NCBI GenBank assembly: GCA_013336525.1
Contig: JAAXTM010000006.1
Location: forward strand, 85,793 to 149,792
Reading direction: 5' to 3'
DNA from: Geobacteraceae bacterium
GTDB taxonomy: Bacteria > Desulfobacterota > Desulfuromonadia > Geobacterales > Pseudopelobacteraceae
DNA length: 64,000 nucleotides
How positions within the stretch are numbered: the first letter of the stretch is position 1; every line of letters begins with the position of its first letter. Positions 35,660 to 44,218 of the stretch are shown here, in pieces. Below the pieces are notes generated by a model. It was not told where the DNA came from, made no database searches, and saw only the letters and a list, made by a program, of their open reading frames with translations. The position numbers were made by a program, and so were the translations under genes.

Positions 35660-37192
35660 TTAAAGTACTTTTCCCTTATACATAGTGGCACTTCCCAACA
35701 ACTTGTCTTTAAGAGCGTTTTTTATATGAGTTTCAATTGAGAAAGAATAAACGAAAATGATGTATATCAAAGCGCTAGCTATTGCTTTTATAAAAATAAT
35801 TAAAAGACCACTTGATTCATATAGTGCGTTCATAATATATAACGAAAATGTAAGCATAAATAAGGGAATCATTAATTTATACGTTGTGTTCATAAAATAA
35901 TCTCGAAGTGTGATGTTTAACTTTCCGCATGCACAAACAAGATTATACAACGATCCTATAATCGTCGGTAATGTTGTCGCAACCGCAACGCCAGTGAGAC
36001 CAAAGTAAATGCCACCTACAATTCCGGCGATAACACTGACAATAGAAGTTACAAGCCATACTACAGCAGCCCGACCGTGGCTATCGGAGGCTGATATTAA
36101 GCCAAAAGCATTTGGAGATAATGCTTGGAAAGCTAAGCCAATTATTAGACTTATCAGAGTTCCGTAACCAGCAGCAGCTATATCACCACTAATCCAAGAT
36201 GTCAGAAAGCTATTTCCTAAAAACAACAATAATATTGGCATAGCCGTTGTAATAATTTGGAGTGCAAGAGCAGAATTTATCCAGTTTTTTTTAAGAGTCT
36301 CGAAATCACCTTTCGCTATTTGAGAACCAAAGTAAGGTGCCAACGGGAAACCAAGCGCTAATGAGAAACCGCGTGCATAATCAACTAATCGGTTTGGCAT
36401 TACAAAGTAGACAATATACCCAAGACCAATAACATTGCCAATTATAAGCGGTACACTTTGATTTTGAAGACGTGAGGCAATAAGAATCGTAGCACTTTTA
36501 GCTCCAAATGAAAAAAGTTCTTTCATTTTCGTTTTTGTCACAGCAAGAAGTGCAAAACCTGGAATTTCTTTATCAAAATGAACCGCTCCAGCAAACAATA
36601 ACAATTGAATTACTGTAAATATCGGCTCAAGTAGAGCAAGTGTAATAAGTCCTCTGCCGGGATAATGCAATAGTAGGTAATATGTCAGCGCAGAACGCAT
36701 TATTACAACCACAACCCTTACCGTATTTATGAAGTAATGGCGTTGCACCCCCATGAGGGTGGCAATAAAAACCTGCAATGGGAAAAGCATACCTGCATTT
36801 ACTCCAAGTAACATAAACACAGTCCCAAGGCTTGCTATATCTTTTGTCTCTTTTCCGGCAATAATATTTGGCGAGTACCCTAAAAATGTAAAAAGTAATA
36901 CTGAGATTGTACCTACAGCCGCAAAAAATGCAAGCGCAGTACTTATGGTCTGTTGCAGATCGTTACGATCCTGCTTCCCGTCCGCAATAGACACAAAACG
37001 AACTAAAGCAGGCCCAATACCTAAATCCAATATTCCCATATAACCAATTACACTCATTACTAGTTCCCATAAGCCATAGTCACGGTTACCAAGAGCTCTA
37101 ATGATAATTGGACTCATAATAAACGCGACTGCAATATTCATGAGGTAAAGTAAAGTACCAGACAATGAGTTTAAGATAAGTTTTTTACTCAA
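35660..37192 (-). CDS. wzx: Wzx-type flippase (polysaccharide biosynthesis MATE/MOP)
   Basis: 510 aa with about 12-14 hydrophobic segments over the full length, starting with LSGTLLYLMNIAVAFIMSPIIIRALG typical of PST/MOP exporters. It should flip undecaprenyl-linked repeat units. With Wzy- and Wzz-like proteins here this indicates the Wzy-dependent pathway. Confidence 0.88.
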   Translation of the reverse strand: MSKKLILNSLSGTLLYLMNIAVAFIMSPIIIRALGNRDYGLWELVMSVIGYMGILDLGIGPALVRFVSIADGKQDRNDLQQTISTALAFFAAVGTISVLLFTFLGYSPNIIAGKETKDIASLGTVFMLLGVNAGMLFPLQVFIATLMGVQRHYFINTVRVVVVIMRSALTYYLLLHYPGRGLITLALLEPIFTVIQLLLFAGAVHFDKEIPGFALLAVTKTKMKELFSFGAKSATILIASRLQNQSVPLIIGNVIGLGYIVYFVMPNRLVDYARGFSLALGFPLAPYFGSQIAKGDFETLKKNWINSALALQIITTAMPILLLFLGNSFLTSWISGDIAAAGYGTLISLIIGLAFQALSPNAFGLISASDSHGRAAVVWLVTSIVSVIAGIVGGIYFGLTGVAVATTLPTIIGSLYNLVCACGKLNITLRDYFMNTTYKLMIPLFMLTFSLYIMNALYESSGLLIIFIKAIASALIYIIFVYSFSIETHIKNALKDKLLGSATMYKGKVL

Positions 37193-37212
37193 ATGAATAC
37201 CTTTAATGAATC

Positions 37213-37275
37213 ACCCCGCCGTAAGCAGCGGGGTATCTGTAACTTTAGTTGATTTTTGAATCGCCACAAGTGGCG
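37213..37275. repeat. REP-like double hairpin between wzx and wzy
   Basis: Hairpin one: ACCCCGC (37213-37219) with GCGGGGT (37228-37234). Hairpin two: CGCCAC-AA-GTGGCG (37262-37275). Paired GC-rich palindromes in an AT-rich spacer look like a REP/BIME unit; attenuation of the operon is another possibility. Confidence 0.5.
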
Positions 37276-37317
37276 GGGAATTGACCCAAAGTGATTAAAA
37301 TAATATAAATGTCATTT

Positions 37318-38601
37318 TTATAAATCCTCTTCCATCGTAAGAGTCTCTTTACGAGTAGAGATAAAAGCAATCCCACCAGACCATGCTGCAACCCACAACC
37401 AGAGTGGTCGGTAAAAATTGTGACCTGCAAATCCAAGATTTAATAATATCAACACACAAATAATGTTCGCCCCTGCTAAAACATTTGGGAAACTTCGTTT
37501 TAATATTAATTTTCTATTATTTACATTGCATTTTAAAATAGAGACAACATAGCAAACAAAAAGAAGTGCACCAATGTAACCAAACTCTCCAAGCACTTCT
37601 GCATAAAGATTGTGAGCCTGTTCCGGAATGCCATCCAGATAGATGGAACGATAATCAACAAAATTTTTTCCACCGGCTCCGATCCCTGTTAATGGTGCCT
37701 TGTTTAACATTGCAAGTCCGGCCACAACTCCCTTCATTCTGCCATCAGCAGATGTATAGGCATTGGATGGTCCAGCTTCTTTGTCCCAGAGTGTACGAAT
37801 TCTGTTCTGCTTCTCCTCTGGCATTACATTCCAAACAACTGAAACGGCAAGTACAGCCACAACAAAAATCGTCAATTTCCGCTTGCCCTTTTGTGCAAAT
37901 ATCCATAACAAATTTAAAAAAATTAGAGCAACAAAAGATGACCGAGACCCAGTAAGAACAACACATAGCACCGCCAATGAAAAATATACGTAATAAAGCC
38001 TACGGATCCAGGAATTTATTTCGGCTTGAAGAAGTGCGTATACAAAGGGGAGTGAAAGTACAACGCTGGCGCCAAACGTATTAGGATCATTTGCAGCAAT
38101 GTCAGCGCCAACCATACGCGAAATACCCATACGATAGATTTGCCGACCATTGTGGTATTCCCACAGAGAATGTATTACATAAAACATCATTGAAAATACA
38201 AAAAATTTAACGAGCATTTTGAGAGACTCTTCATCATCAATAACTGATAACATTAACATGTAAAGAAGGATCATCTTTCCGTATTCAATACCCTGATCAA
38301 TTGCATATCCAGTGTTATAAGCAAATGGTGCTAGAAGAAAGTGCATGACGAGAAGACCATACACCCATTTGTTCGTAGGTGAATAGACAATCTTGATCCT
38401 ATGGTTTAAGTAAGCCACGATGATCATTACAATTGCAAAAACCCGTTCTATCGGCCACCCTTCCAAATATCTAACTGACTCCCATGGGCGTTCGATGACT
38501 AGAAAAATATAGATACAAACCATAATAAGAGTCGATGATTGCGACTTAATTGGTGAAGTGAGGTTATGTAATATTGCATTATTAGGCATCAACGTATCCA
38601 C
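37318..38601 (-). CDS. O-antigen ligase/polymerase-like membrane protein (Wzy)
   Basis: 427 aa, about ten to eleven membrane helices. A large loop contains the Wzy_C/O-antigen-ligase pattern: RSSFVALIF, then NKAPLTGIGAGGKNF and a GIPEQAHNLYAEVLGEFGYIG stretch with the conserved His. In this context polymerase (Wzy) is more likely than WaaL ligase. Confidence 0.85.
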   Translation of the reverse strand: MDTLMPNNAILHNLTSPIKSQSSTLIMVCIYIFLVIERPWESVRYLEGWPIERVFAIVMIIVAYLNHRIKIVYSPTNKWVYGLLVMHFLLAPFAYNTGYAIDQGIEYGKMILLYMLMLSVIDDEESLKMLVKFFVFSMMFYVIHSLWEYHNGRQIYRMGISRMVGADIAANDPNTFGASVVLSLPFVYALLQAEINSWIRRLYYVYFSLAVLCVVLTGSRSSFVALIFLNLLWIFAQKGKRKLTIFVVAVLAVSVVWNVMPEEKQNRIRTLWDKEAGPSNAYTSADGRMKGVVAGLAMLNKAPLTGIGAGGKNFVDYRSIYLDGIPEQAHNLYAEVLGEFGYIGALLFVCYVVSILKCNVNNRKLILKRSFPNVLAGANIICVLILLNLGFAGHNFYRPLWLWVAAWSGGIAFISTRKETLTMEEDL

Positions 38602-38655
38602 ATCTTCAAGTCCATATCCAAAGTTAGTTGTAATCCCGACTTCTACAACATCCGC

Positions 38656-39237
38656 CTACTCATTTAAACGACTGAAATTTTTGATCGCCTTTGCTGGATT
38701 ACCTGCGAGTATTTCATAATCATTAGCTTTGCCTGTTACAACACTCCCAGCAGCCACAACATTCTGAATCGCTAAATCAGCCATAATAACCGCATTATTC
38801 CCAATCCAACAGTTTTCACCAATATTAATTGTTAAGTAGACTCCTTCCTGATTTTGTATCGGCTTACCAATTTCCAAGAACCCATGTTGTTTTTTTCCGC
38901 TTAAGATTGAAACATGACTTGCTATCGTTGCGTGATCACCAATCTTTGCCATTCCAATAATGCAATATGCACCAATATAAACACCACGGCCAATCTCAAC
39001 TTCTGGGTGAGCAAAAAAAGTCCCGAAACCAATATACCCTTCTAAAGGACAACTCTTAAGAGTCATACTGTAATATGCCACACGGAGATAGCTGCCTATT
39101 TTCCCTGGCACAAGAGAAAGTAATTGTCCTTGGCCGGCAAAAAGACCTTTGGAACGAGTCATAAGAAAAGGAATATACAACGGAGCCGTAAGAATCAGGC
39201 ATATAGTGAAAACCAGCTTTTGAAAAAAAAATTTCAT
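38656..39237 (-). CDS. Hexapeptide-repeat acyltransferase, WcaF-like
   Basis: 193 aa. Left-handed beta-helix repeats (VEIGRGVYIGAYCIIGMAKIGDHATIASHVSILSG) and the C-terminal NCWIGNNAVIMADLAIQNVVAAGSVVTG. One N-terminal membrane helix (about 6-28). It should acetylate a sugar hydroxyl. Paralogue of the protein at 41494-42129. Overlaps the next gene by 4 nt. Confidence 0.85.
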   Translation of the reverse strand: MKFFFQKLVFTICLILTAPLYIPFLMTRSKGLFAGQGQLLSLVPGKIGSYLRVAYYSMTLKSCPLEGYIGFGTFFAHPEVEIGRGVYIGAYCIIGMAKIGDHATIASHVSILSGKKQHGFLEIGKPIQNQEGVYLTINIGENCWIGNNAVIMADLAIQNVVAAGSVVTGKANDYEILAGNPAKAIKNFSRLNE

Positions 39238-40352
39238 AGCTTCACCACTTGTTCATAGAACTGACTATAGCGCTGCATAATTGAAGGCAGGGAAAAGAGT
39301 TTATCAGCGTTTTCCCTGCTATTTAAACCAAATGATCTCATTTTTCCTGACGAGATTACGGATAAAATTTTATCTGCCATAGCATTAAAATCACCCGATT
39401 CTACGATATAACCATTGATATCATCCACCACCGCTTCCCTTGCTCCACCAACATCAGTGCATACAACAGGCAAGCCAGCAGCCATGTACTCGATAATCGA
39501 ATTAGAAAAGCTCTCTGAACTTGATGACAGTACGCCGATATCAATGCAGCTCAATATTTCGGGTATATCCATGCGTTCGCCCAAGAAACTTATACGGGCA
39601 GCAATTCCAAACTCTGTACAAAGTTGCTCCAAAAACAATCTTTCCGTCCCCTCCCCGACAACGACGAAACGAACCAATGGGCAACTTTCAGATATTATTT
39701 TTGCTGACCTGATAAACATATCAATCGCCTTGACCGGTCTCAGGTTAGCTACAATCCCCACAATAATTGCTTCTGCAGGAAAGCCTATATTTTTTCTAAA
39801 TGCTAAACGCTGTTCGTCAATCCCCTTCCAGTAATGCACTATTTCAAGTGCATTATGTATAACTTCTATCCGATCTAAATTTATATTTTCTGTATTCGCC
39901 GCCCAAAGTCTGGTATTTTCCGAATTAGCTAAAAAACGTGTAACCCATTTGTTCAAAGTATTAAGAATCATAATTTCAAACTTGTTATGCCAGTATCCCT
40001 GGTTTCGGCGAGTTGAAATAATTGATTTTACTCCAGACAGCTTTCCAGAAATAACCCCAACTTTATTTCCCTCAACAAAATGTGTCTGTACAATGTCTAT
40101 CTTCTGATTTTTAAGGAAACTAATAAATTTATAAATGTTCAGATAACTTGAAGGTTTTGCAAATGAGGGCACTCCTATATCTACCAATTCACACTCATCG
40201 AAATCCTGCCTTAACCACTCTGAATTTCTCAATACACAAAGATACGACTGGAACTTGCTGCGATCCAAATGTTTGATCAGCATCAATAATTGTTTCTCTG
40301 TTCCTGCCGTTGGTGACTCAATAGTATCAATGATAAAGGCAATTTTAATCAT
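39234..40352 (-). CDS. Family 4 glycosyltransferase
   Basis: 372 aa, GT-B fold: N-terminal TIESPTAGTEKQLLMLIKHL and C-terminal GVLSSSSESFSNSIIEYMAAGLPVVCTDVGGAREAV with the EX7E nucleotide-sugar motif. Adds one sugar of the repeat unit; donor unknown. Confidence 0.92.
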   Translation of the reverse strand: MIKIAFIIDTIESPTAGTEKQLLMLIKHLDRSKFQSYLCVLRNSEWLRQDFDECELVDIGVPSFAKPSSYLNIYKFISFLKNQKIDIVQTHFVEGNKVGVISGKLSGVKSIISTRRNQGYWHNKFEIMILNTLNKWVTRFLANSENTRLWAANTENINLDRIEVIHNALEIVHYWKGIDEQRLAFRKNIGFPAEAIIVGIVANLRPVKAIDMFIRSAKIISESCPLVRFVVVGEGTERLFLEQLCTEFGIAARISFLGERMDIPEILSCIDIGVLSSSSESFSNSIIEYMAAGLPVVCTDVGGAREAVVDDINGYIVESGDFNAMADKILSVISSGKMRSFGLNSRENADKLFSLPSIMQRYSQFYEQVVKL

Positions 40353-40406
40353 AAGTTACCACCGAAGTTGTTCTGTTCGTAATAGCATGAAGGGTTGCCA
40401 TACAAA

Positions 40407-41423
40407 TTAAATTTTATTTAATATTTTTTTCACAGAATGGTGAAGCAACCTGTTTGCACCAGCGATATCAGAGGAAAGCAACGGCGACCCAAAAGTCTGG
40501 GTTTGGTCTTCTAGATCAGCAAGTAACGCTTTAGCATCTATATCGCCGAATCTGCAGACTTCAATTTTTTCGCGATAATTGTCCAGTAAGCAGCACAAAG
40601 CTTGAAACCTTTCTATGATTGTGCTGTCAATTTTTTGAGACCGGTCTCGCTTCTGGACTATCCATTCAAAAGTGTGGAGTAAAACAACTACATATTTGTA
40701 CTGCTTGTCGATGGCGTCCAGAATTACATTCTTGAATTCAGATAAACTTGCAGATTCAACCTGCAGGGGGCGTAAATGATGAGGGGAAAACCTTGGAAAA
40801 TCATGAAAACTTGTTACAGGAATTTCTATGACCCCGTTTTTTAATACTTTTGCATCATTTAAATTTTTAGAAAGTCCTATTCTGTTTGAGATCTCATCAT
40901 CCCAAGCACCACAGAAATTTGAGCTAAATGGAATTCCTACCCTATACAGTGCTTCATATGTTTCAGCATTTCCATGCATATTGCCCGCCCGGAAAGCACT
41001 CACAAATTTGGCTCCACAATCAGAAAGAATCGACAATCCTTCACGAATCAGCACCTCTTGAGCATCAACTCCGTAGTTATAAAAGCTATCTGAAGGCTTG
41101 GGTAAAGTGGGATTAAGAGCAAGTTTCCATCGTGGATGGAGATGTAGTGATACACCATGTCCACGTCCTATAATCTCCTGACAGATGTCTTTTAACTGGG
41201 AGATGCCAAGTTTATAGGAACAAAGAGGCTCCACAAAGAAATCTGCCACAAAGGAATAACTCTCCAGGACGTCCATTATGTACCGAAGGCCGTACTCTTT
41301 TGTCCCAATTTTACACAGTATCATACTGTCATAGCCAAGTGGCTCCGCATTCTTCTTATGCGGCCATCCACCGGCAGAGCACTCGGTATCCACAGAAAAT
41401 ATAAGCTTAGTTTTGTTAGCCAT
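40407..41423 (-). CDS. Polysaccharide deacetylase-like protein
   Basis: About 338 aa from ATG 41423 (AAAGGA just upstream); the longer frame to 41543 would overlap the upstream gene by 50 nt and adds non-homologous residues. NodB-like fold: LIFSVDTECSAGGW with the catalytic Asp pair region and GHGVSLHLHPRW with the HxxxH-type metal ligands. It may de-N-acetylate a glycan. Divergent from the XrtA-type deacetylase at 53773. Confidence 0.72.
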   Translation of the reverse strand: MANKTKLIFSVDTECSAGGWPHKKNAEPLGYDSMILCKIGTKEYGLRYIMDVLESYSFVADFFVEPLCSYKLGISQLKDICQEIIGRGHGVSLHLHPRWKLALNPTLPKPSDSFYNYGVDAQEVLIREGLSILSDCGAKFVSAFRAGNMHGNAETYEALYRVGIPFSSNFCGAWDDEISNRIGLSKNLNDAKVLKNGVIEIPVTSFHDFPRFSPHHLRPLQVESASLSEFKNVILDAIDKQYKYVVVLLHTFEWIVQKRDRSQKIDSTIIERFQALCCLLDNYREKIEVCRFGDIDAKALLADLEDQTQTFGSPLLSSDIAGANRLLHHSVKKILNKI

Positions 41424-41493
41424 CATCAATCCTTTTGGATCAAAACAATTCATAACAGCAGTATGGGCTAAGAGCAATCCATTAACCTGTTTC

Positions 41494-42129
41494 CTATCCC
41501 CTTTTTGAGGTTTGAGGTAAAGCCCTAGCCGGGTTACCAGCAATTAGAACGCCGGCAGGCATAGCTCTGGTAACAACACTCCCGGCTGAGACGATACATC
41601 TTGGCCCCATATCTGCCATAACAATGGCACCCTCACCTATCCAGCATTCTTCACCGATTGTGACTCGATCAAAGATCATGTCATCTTTGGGATTACTATC
41701 ATCATAACGCAGGGCATGCTGCCTGCGACCACTCGGCATACTTACCCGACTGGCAACAAGCACCTTATCCCCCAGCGTCACCAACCCGATTATACAAGAG
41801 GAGCCAATAGTGACAAAATTGCCAACGACAGCTCCCGGCCTCGAAAAATAGCTGCCGAAACCGATGTACACATCCGAAGAGATCGAAACAAGCGTCCCTT
41901 TATAAAAGGCAAGACGCAGATAACTTCCCATCTTGCCTGGGAACAAAGCAAGAAAGCAGCCGCAGGCGTCAAATAAACTGTCACGGCCGCACGCACTCCA
42001 AACTCTTGAGAAGACAATCAGAGGCAACGCCGGAACAAAGGCTATCGCAAGTGCAAGCCTCTTCAGTATCAACTTCCATGTCGGCATATCTGTCCCTTTG
42101 GCAGTGTAAAAATATTTCAAATATTCCAT
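41494..42129 (-). CDS. Hexapeptide-repeat acyltransferase
   Basis: 211 aa. N-terminal membrane helix (about 20-42), then LbetaH repeats (VYIGFGSYFSRPGAVVGNFVTIGSSCIIG) and ECWIGEGAIVMADMGPRCIVSAGSVVTR. Same family and layout as the protein at 38656-39237, which suggests two O-acetylation steps or a duplication. Confidence 0.85.
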   Translation of the reverse strand: MEYLKYFYTAKGTDMPTWKLILKRLALAIAFVPALPLIVFSRVWSACGRDSLFDACGCFLALFPGKMGSYLRLAFYKGTLVSISSDVYIGFGSYFSRPGAVVGNFVTIGSSCIIGLVTLGDKVLVASRVSMPSGRRQHALRYDDSNPKDDMIFDRVTIGEECWIGEGAIVMADMGPRCIVSAGSVVTRAMPAGVLIAGNPARALPQTSKRG

Positions 42130-42134
42130 AGTAC

Positions 42135-43004
42135 TTATCTTGTCGGAATAAGGTCCGCAACCTGTGCAAGTGCGTACACCAGTGCAATAGCGCCACGACG
42201 GGCGGCGTATTTATTCAGGTGCCCACCATCCTCAGTGTAGTCAGAGCACAATGCTTCATATCTGACTCCTTTCAAACTACCCTCACACCGTGAGCCATCT
42301 GGTGCGGTTGACTCCATAGCGGCCAAATCGAAAAGCGGCTCTTTCCCGACAAACTCTTTCCTGACCATGTCATTATAGCGGGTACGGTTCTGATTGGCCT
42401 CTTCTCCGGCTGACTTACCGAGAACCTTCTTGGCGACCCACTTTACACCGCTATCGATAGTCGTAAGCGGCAATGTGGCATGGACAATTACCAGTTTGGG
42501 GAATGCTTTCCTGATTTCAGCAACGGCCAGTTTATATGCTTGAAAGAGTGCCTCACCGTCAGTATTCGCACCAAAGTCAACATAACAAAACTTGAAAAAA
42601 ACTACATCGACAACATTGCCGCTCTTGAGCACATGTTCCTTGAACGAGGCAATTTTTGATATTGGATTCTCGTTTGCACCAACCTTGAAATGGGCAAGTA
42701 CCGGACCACTAACCGTTTCCGGAGTGTCTGTCTGCACAACATTCAGTTTGTACGCGGGATTTTCACCGGCAAGGGTCTGCAGACCATCCAGGATATTCCT
42801 GCCAACCGACTGATGGCCAAAATAAATTCGCAGTGAACGAACCTTTGCCAGCTGAGACTCAGTCAGGTCAGGCATCGCCTGAAATTTCTGTGAAGGCATG
42901 GGAGGATCTCCTTTTTGGCAAGCAGATAGTACCAGCGTCGTAAACAACAAACAAAGAGAAAAAATGAAGCAAACCTTCCATGAACGTTCCTTGCGCATAA
43001 TCAT
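42135..43004 (-). CDS. SGNH-hydrolase-like lipoprotein
   Basis: 289 aa. Lipoprotein signal with LVLSAC (Cys about 29). Motifs: YFGHQSVGRNIL near the N-terminus and DYTEDGGHLN near the C-terminus, where the Asp and His of an SGNH catalytic pair would sit; the nucleophile Ser would be in GHQSVG. Possibly removes or transfers acyl groups on the polymer at the envelope. Overlaps the WbpG-like gene by 4 nt. Confidence 0.72.
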   Translation of the reverse strand: MIMRKERSWKVCFIFSLCLLFTTLVLSACQKGDPPMPSQKFQAMPDLTESQLAKVRSLRIYFGHQSVGRNILDGLQTLAGENPAYKLNVVQTDTPETVSGPVLAHFKVGANENPISKIASFKEHVLKSGNVVDVVFFKFCYVDFGANTDGEALFQAYKLAVAEIRKAFPKLVIVHATLPLTTIDSGVKWVAKKVLGKSAGEEANQNRTRYNDMVRKEFVGKEPLFDLAAMESTAPDGSRCEGSLKGVRYEALCSDYTEDGGHLNKYAARRGAIALVYALAQVADLIPTR

Positions 43005-43999
43005 TCCTCCAGCTTCATTCTAGCATACTCAACCATTGTGCTGCTTTCACCGGCCGCAAATTTATCCAACCCTTTTTCGCGAGTCATCACTCCTGCCCGG
43101 ACCATGTTTGCAATCTCCCAGGCGTAGGGGTGGAATCCGTAGCGATCATGATGTACCTGATTGGCAAAGGCATTCAGCAGACAATTGGAGGAATTTGGAT
43201 CGGTATCAAGAGGTTTCTCCCAACCCAGTGCCCTGTTATGCTCAAGAATTTTCTCCTCGTTGTACTCGAGAAAGGCCAGCGGATGAATATTCCAGGGGAA
43301 ACCATCCGGATTATCAAACTGCTCATCAGTGACGAAATATTGGGCCAAAGCTTCCGTGGAGCCTACTACGTTTTTCAATGGCTTTGAAATGGTCATCTGG
43401 GTAGCGCGGTTAAGAGCCGGATTAGTGCGCATGACAGAAGCCTGGATGGGTGCCTGCCCCGGTGACCAGCCAAATCCGATAAAGTGGATCCCCTTTTCAA
43501 GAGCGGTGCGCAGCATAACCGCCTTCACAAGGCCGATACAACTGGTGCAGATGCTGCTGGCTCTTTCCAGCGCCTTGGCTGAGTAAAGCTCCTTTGCGGC
43601 AGATGCCCTGAAAATCGTTTTGAGCGTCCGGGGATTGGGGCGAAGAATCAGATGGTCAACACCAAGCGTTGCAGTTACGTTGCGCATATTGACAAAGGAA
43701 CGCTCAGATATGAAGGAGTTGTCAAAGGTAAGTGCCAGTACCTTGAGTCCGTACCTGTTGACGAAAAGGTCAAGGGTGTAGGTGCTATCCTTGCCGCCGC
43801 TGTATGCCATGAGCACGTCATATCCTGACCGGTTGCGATGCCCATTAATAAGAGCCAGGAACTTCTCTTCATACGTTCGTTTGGCGTCCTCACTTACAGT
43901 TTCCGACTTGTAGGTGCGGCAAAAGTTGCAGAGGTCATGGTCATCAAAAGATATACCGGGGAAACTGTCGGTTAAGATACAGCGGCTGCATACTGTCAT
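43001..43999 (-). CDS. N-acetyl sugar amidotransferase, WbpG-like
   Basis: 332 aa. N-terminal zinc ribbon-like cysteines C4/C7 and C24/C27 (CSRC, CNFC); PP-loop SGGKDST near 67-73. Matches WbpG/LPS-type amidotransferases, which convert a sugar carboxamide or acid to an acetamidino form using ammonia from HisH/HisF-like partners. No HisH or HisF homologue occurs in this window, so ammonia may come from elsewhere. Fits a polymer with amidated uronic amino sugar. Confidence 0.85.
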   Translation of the reverse strand: MTVCSRCILTDSFPGISFDDHDLCNFCRTYKSETVSEDAKRTYEEKFLALINGHRNRSGYDVLMAYSGGKDSTYTLDLFVNRYGLKVLALTFDNSFISERSFVNMRNVTATLGVDHLILRPNPRTLKTIFRASAAKELYSAKALERASSICTSCIGLVKAVMLRTALEKGIHFIGFGWSPGQAPIQASVMRTNPALNRATQMTISKPLKNVVGSTEALAQYFVTDEQFDNPDGFPWNIHPLAFLEYNEEKILEHNRALGWEKPLDTDPNSSNCLLNAFANQVHHDRYGFHPYAWEIANMVRAGVMTREKGLDKFAAGESSTMVEYARMKLEE

Positions 44000-44039
44000 C
44001 AGTTACCTCCATCAGGTCGCGGTAAAGGCGGATGTTCTT

Positions 44040-44205
44040 ATAACTTAAAAGGCTTTATTGGCAGGGATAAAGAAAGAAAAAGCCGATAAAACCCTTCTGA
44101 GTCATCAAAACTTTATGGTTTTAAACCAAAGTCCGGTGAAGACTTTTCGCTTTTGAAGTTATCCGCCGTTATCCCCATTATCCCTGTGAAAACCGCTTTT
44201 GGGTC
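44040..44205. repeat. GGGATAAAG-type inverted repeat
   Basis: GGCAGGGATAAAGAAAG near 44057 and ATCCCCATTATCCCTGTG near 44171 are inverted copies in the gap between the acyl-CoA ligase and the WbpG-like gene. No ORF. Confidence 0.6.
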
Positions 44206-44218
44206 TTGTGCAAAGGAC

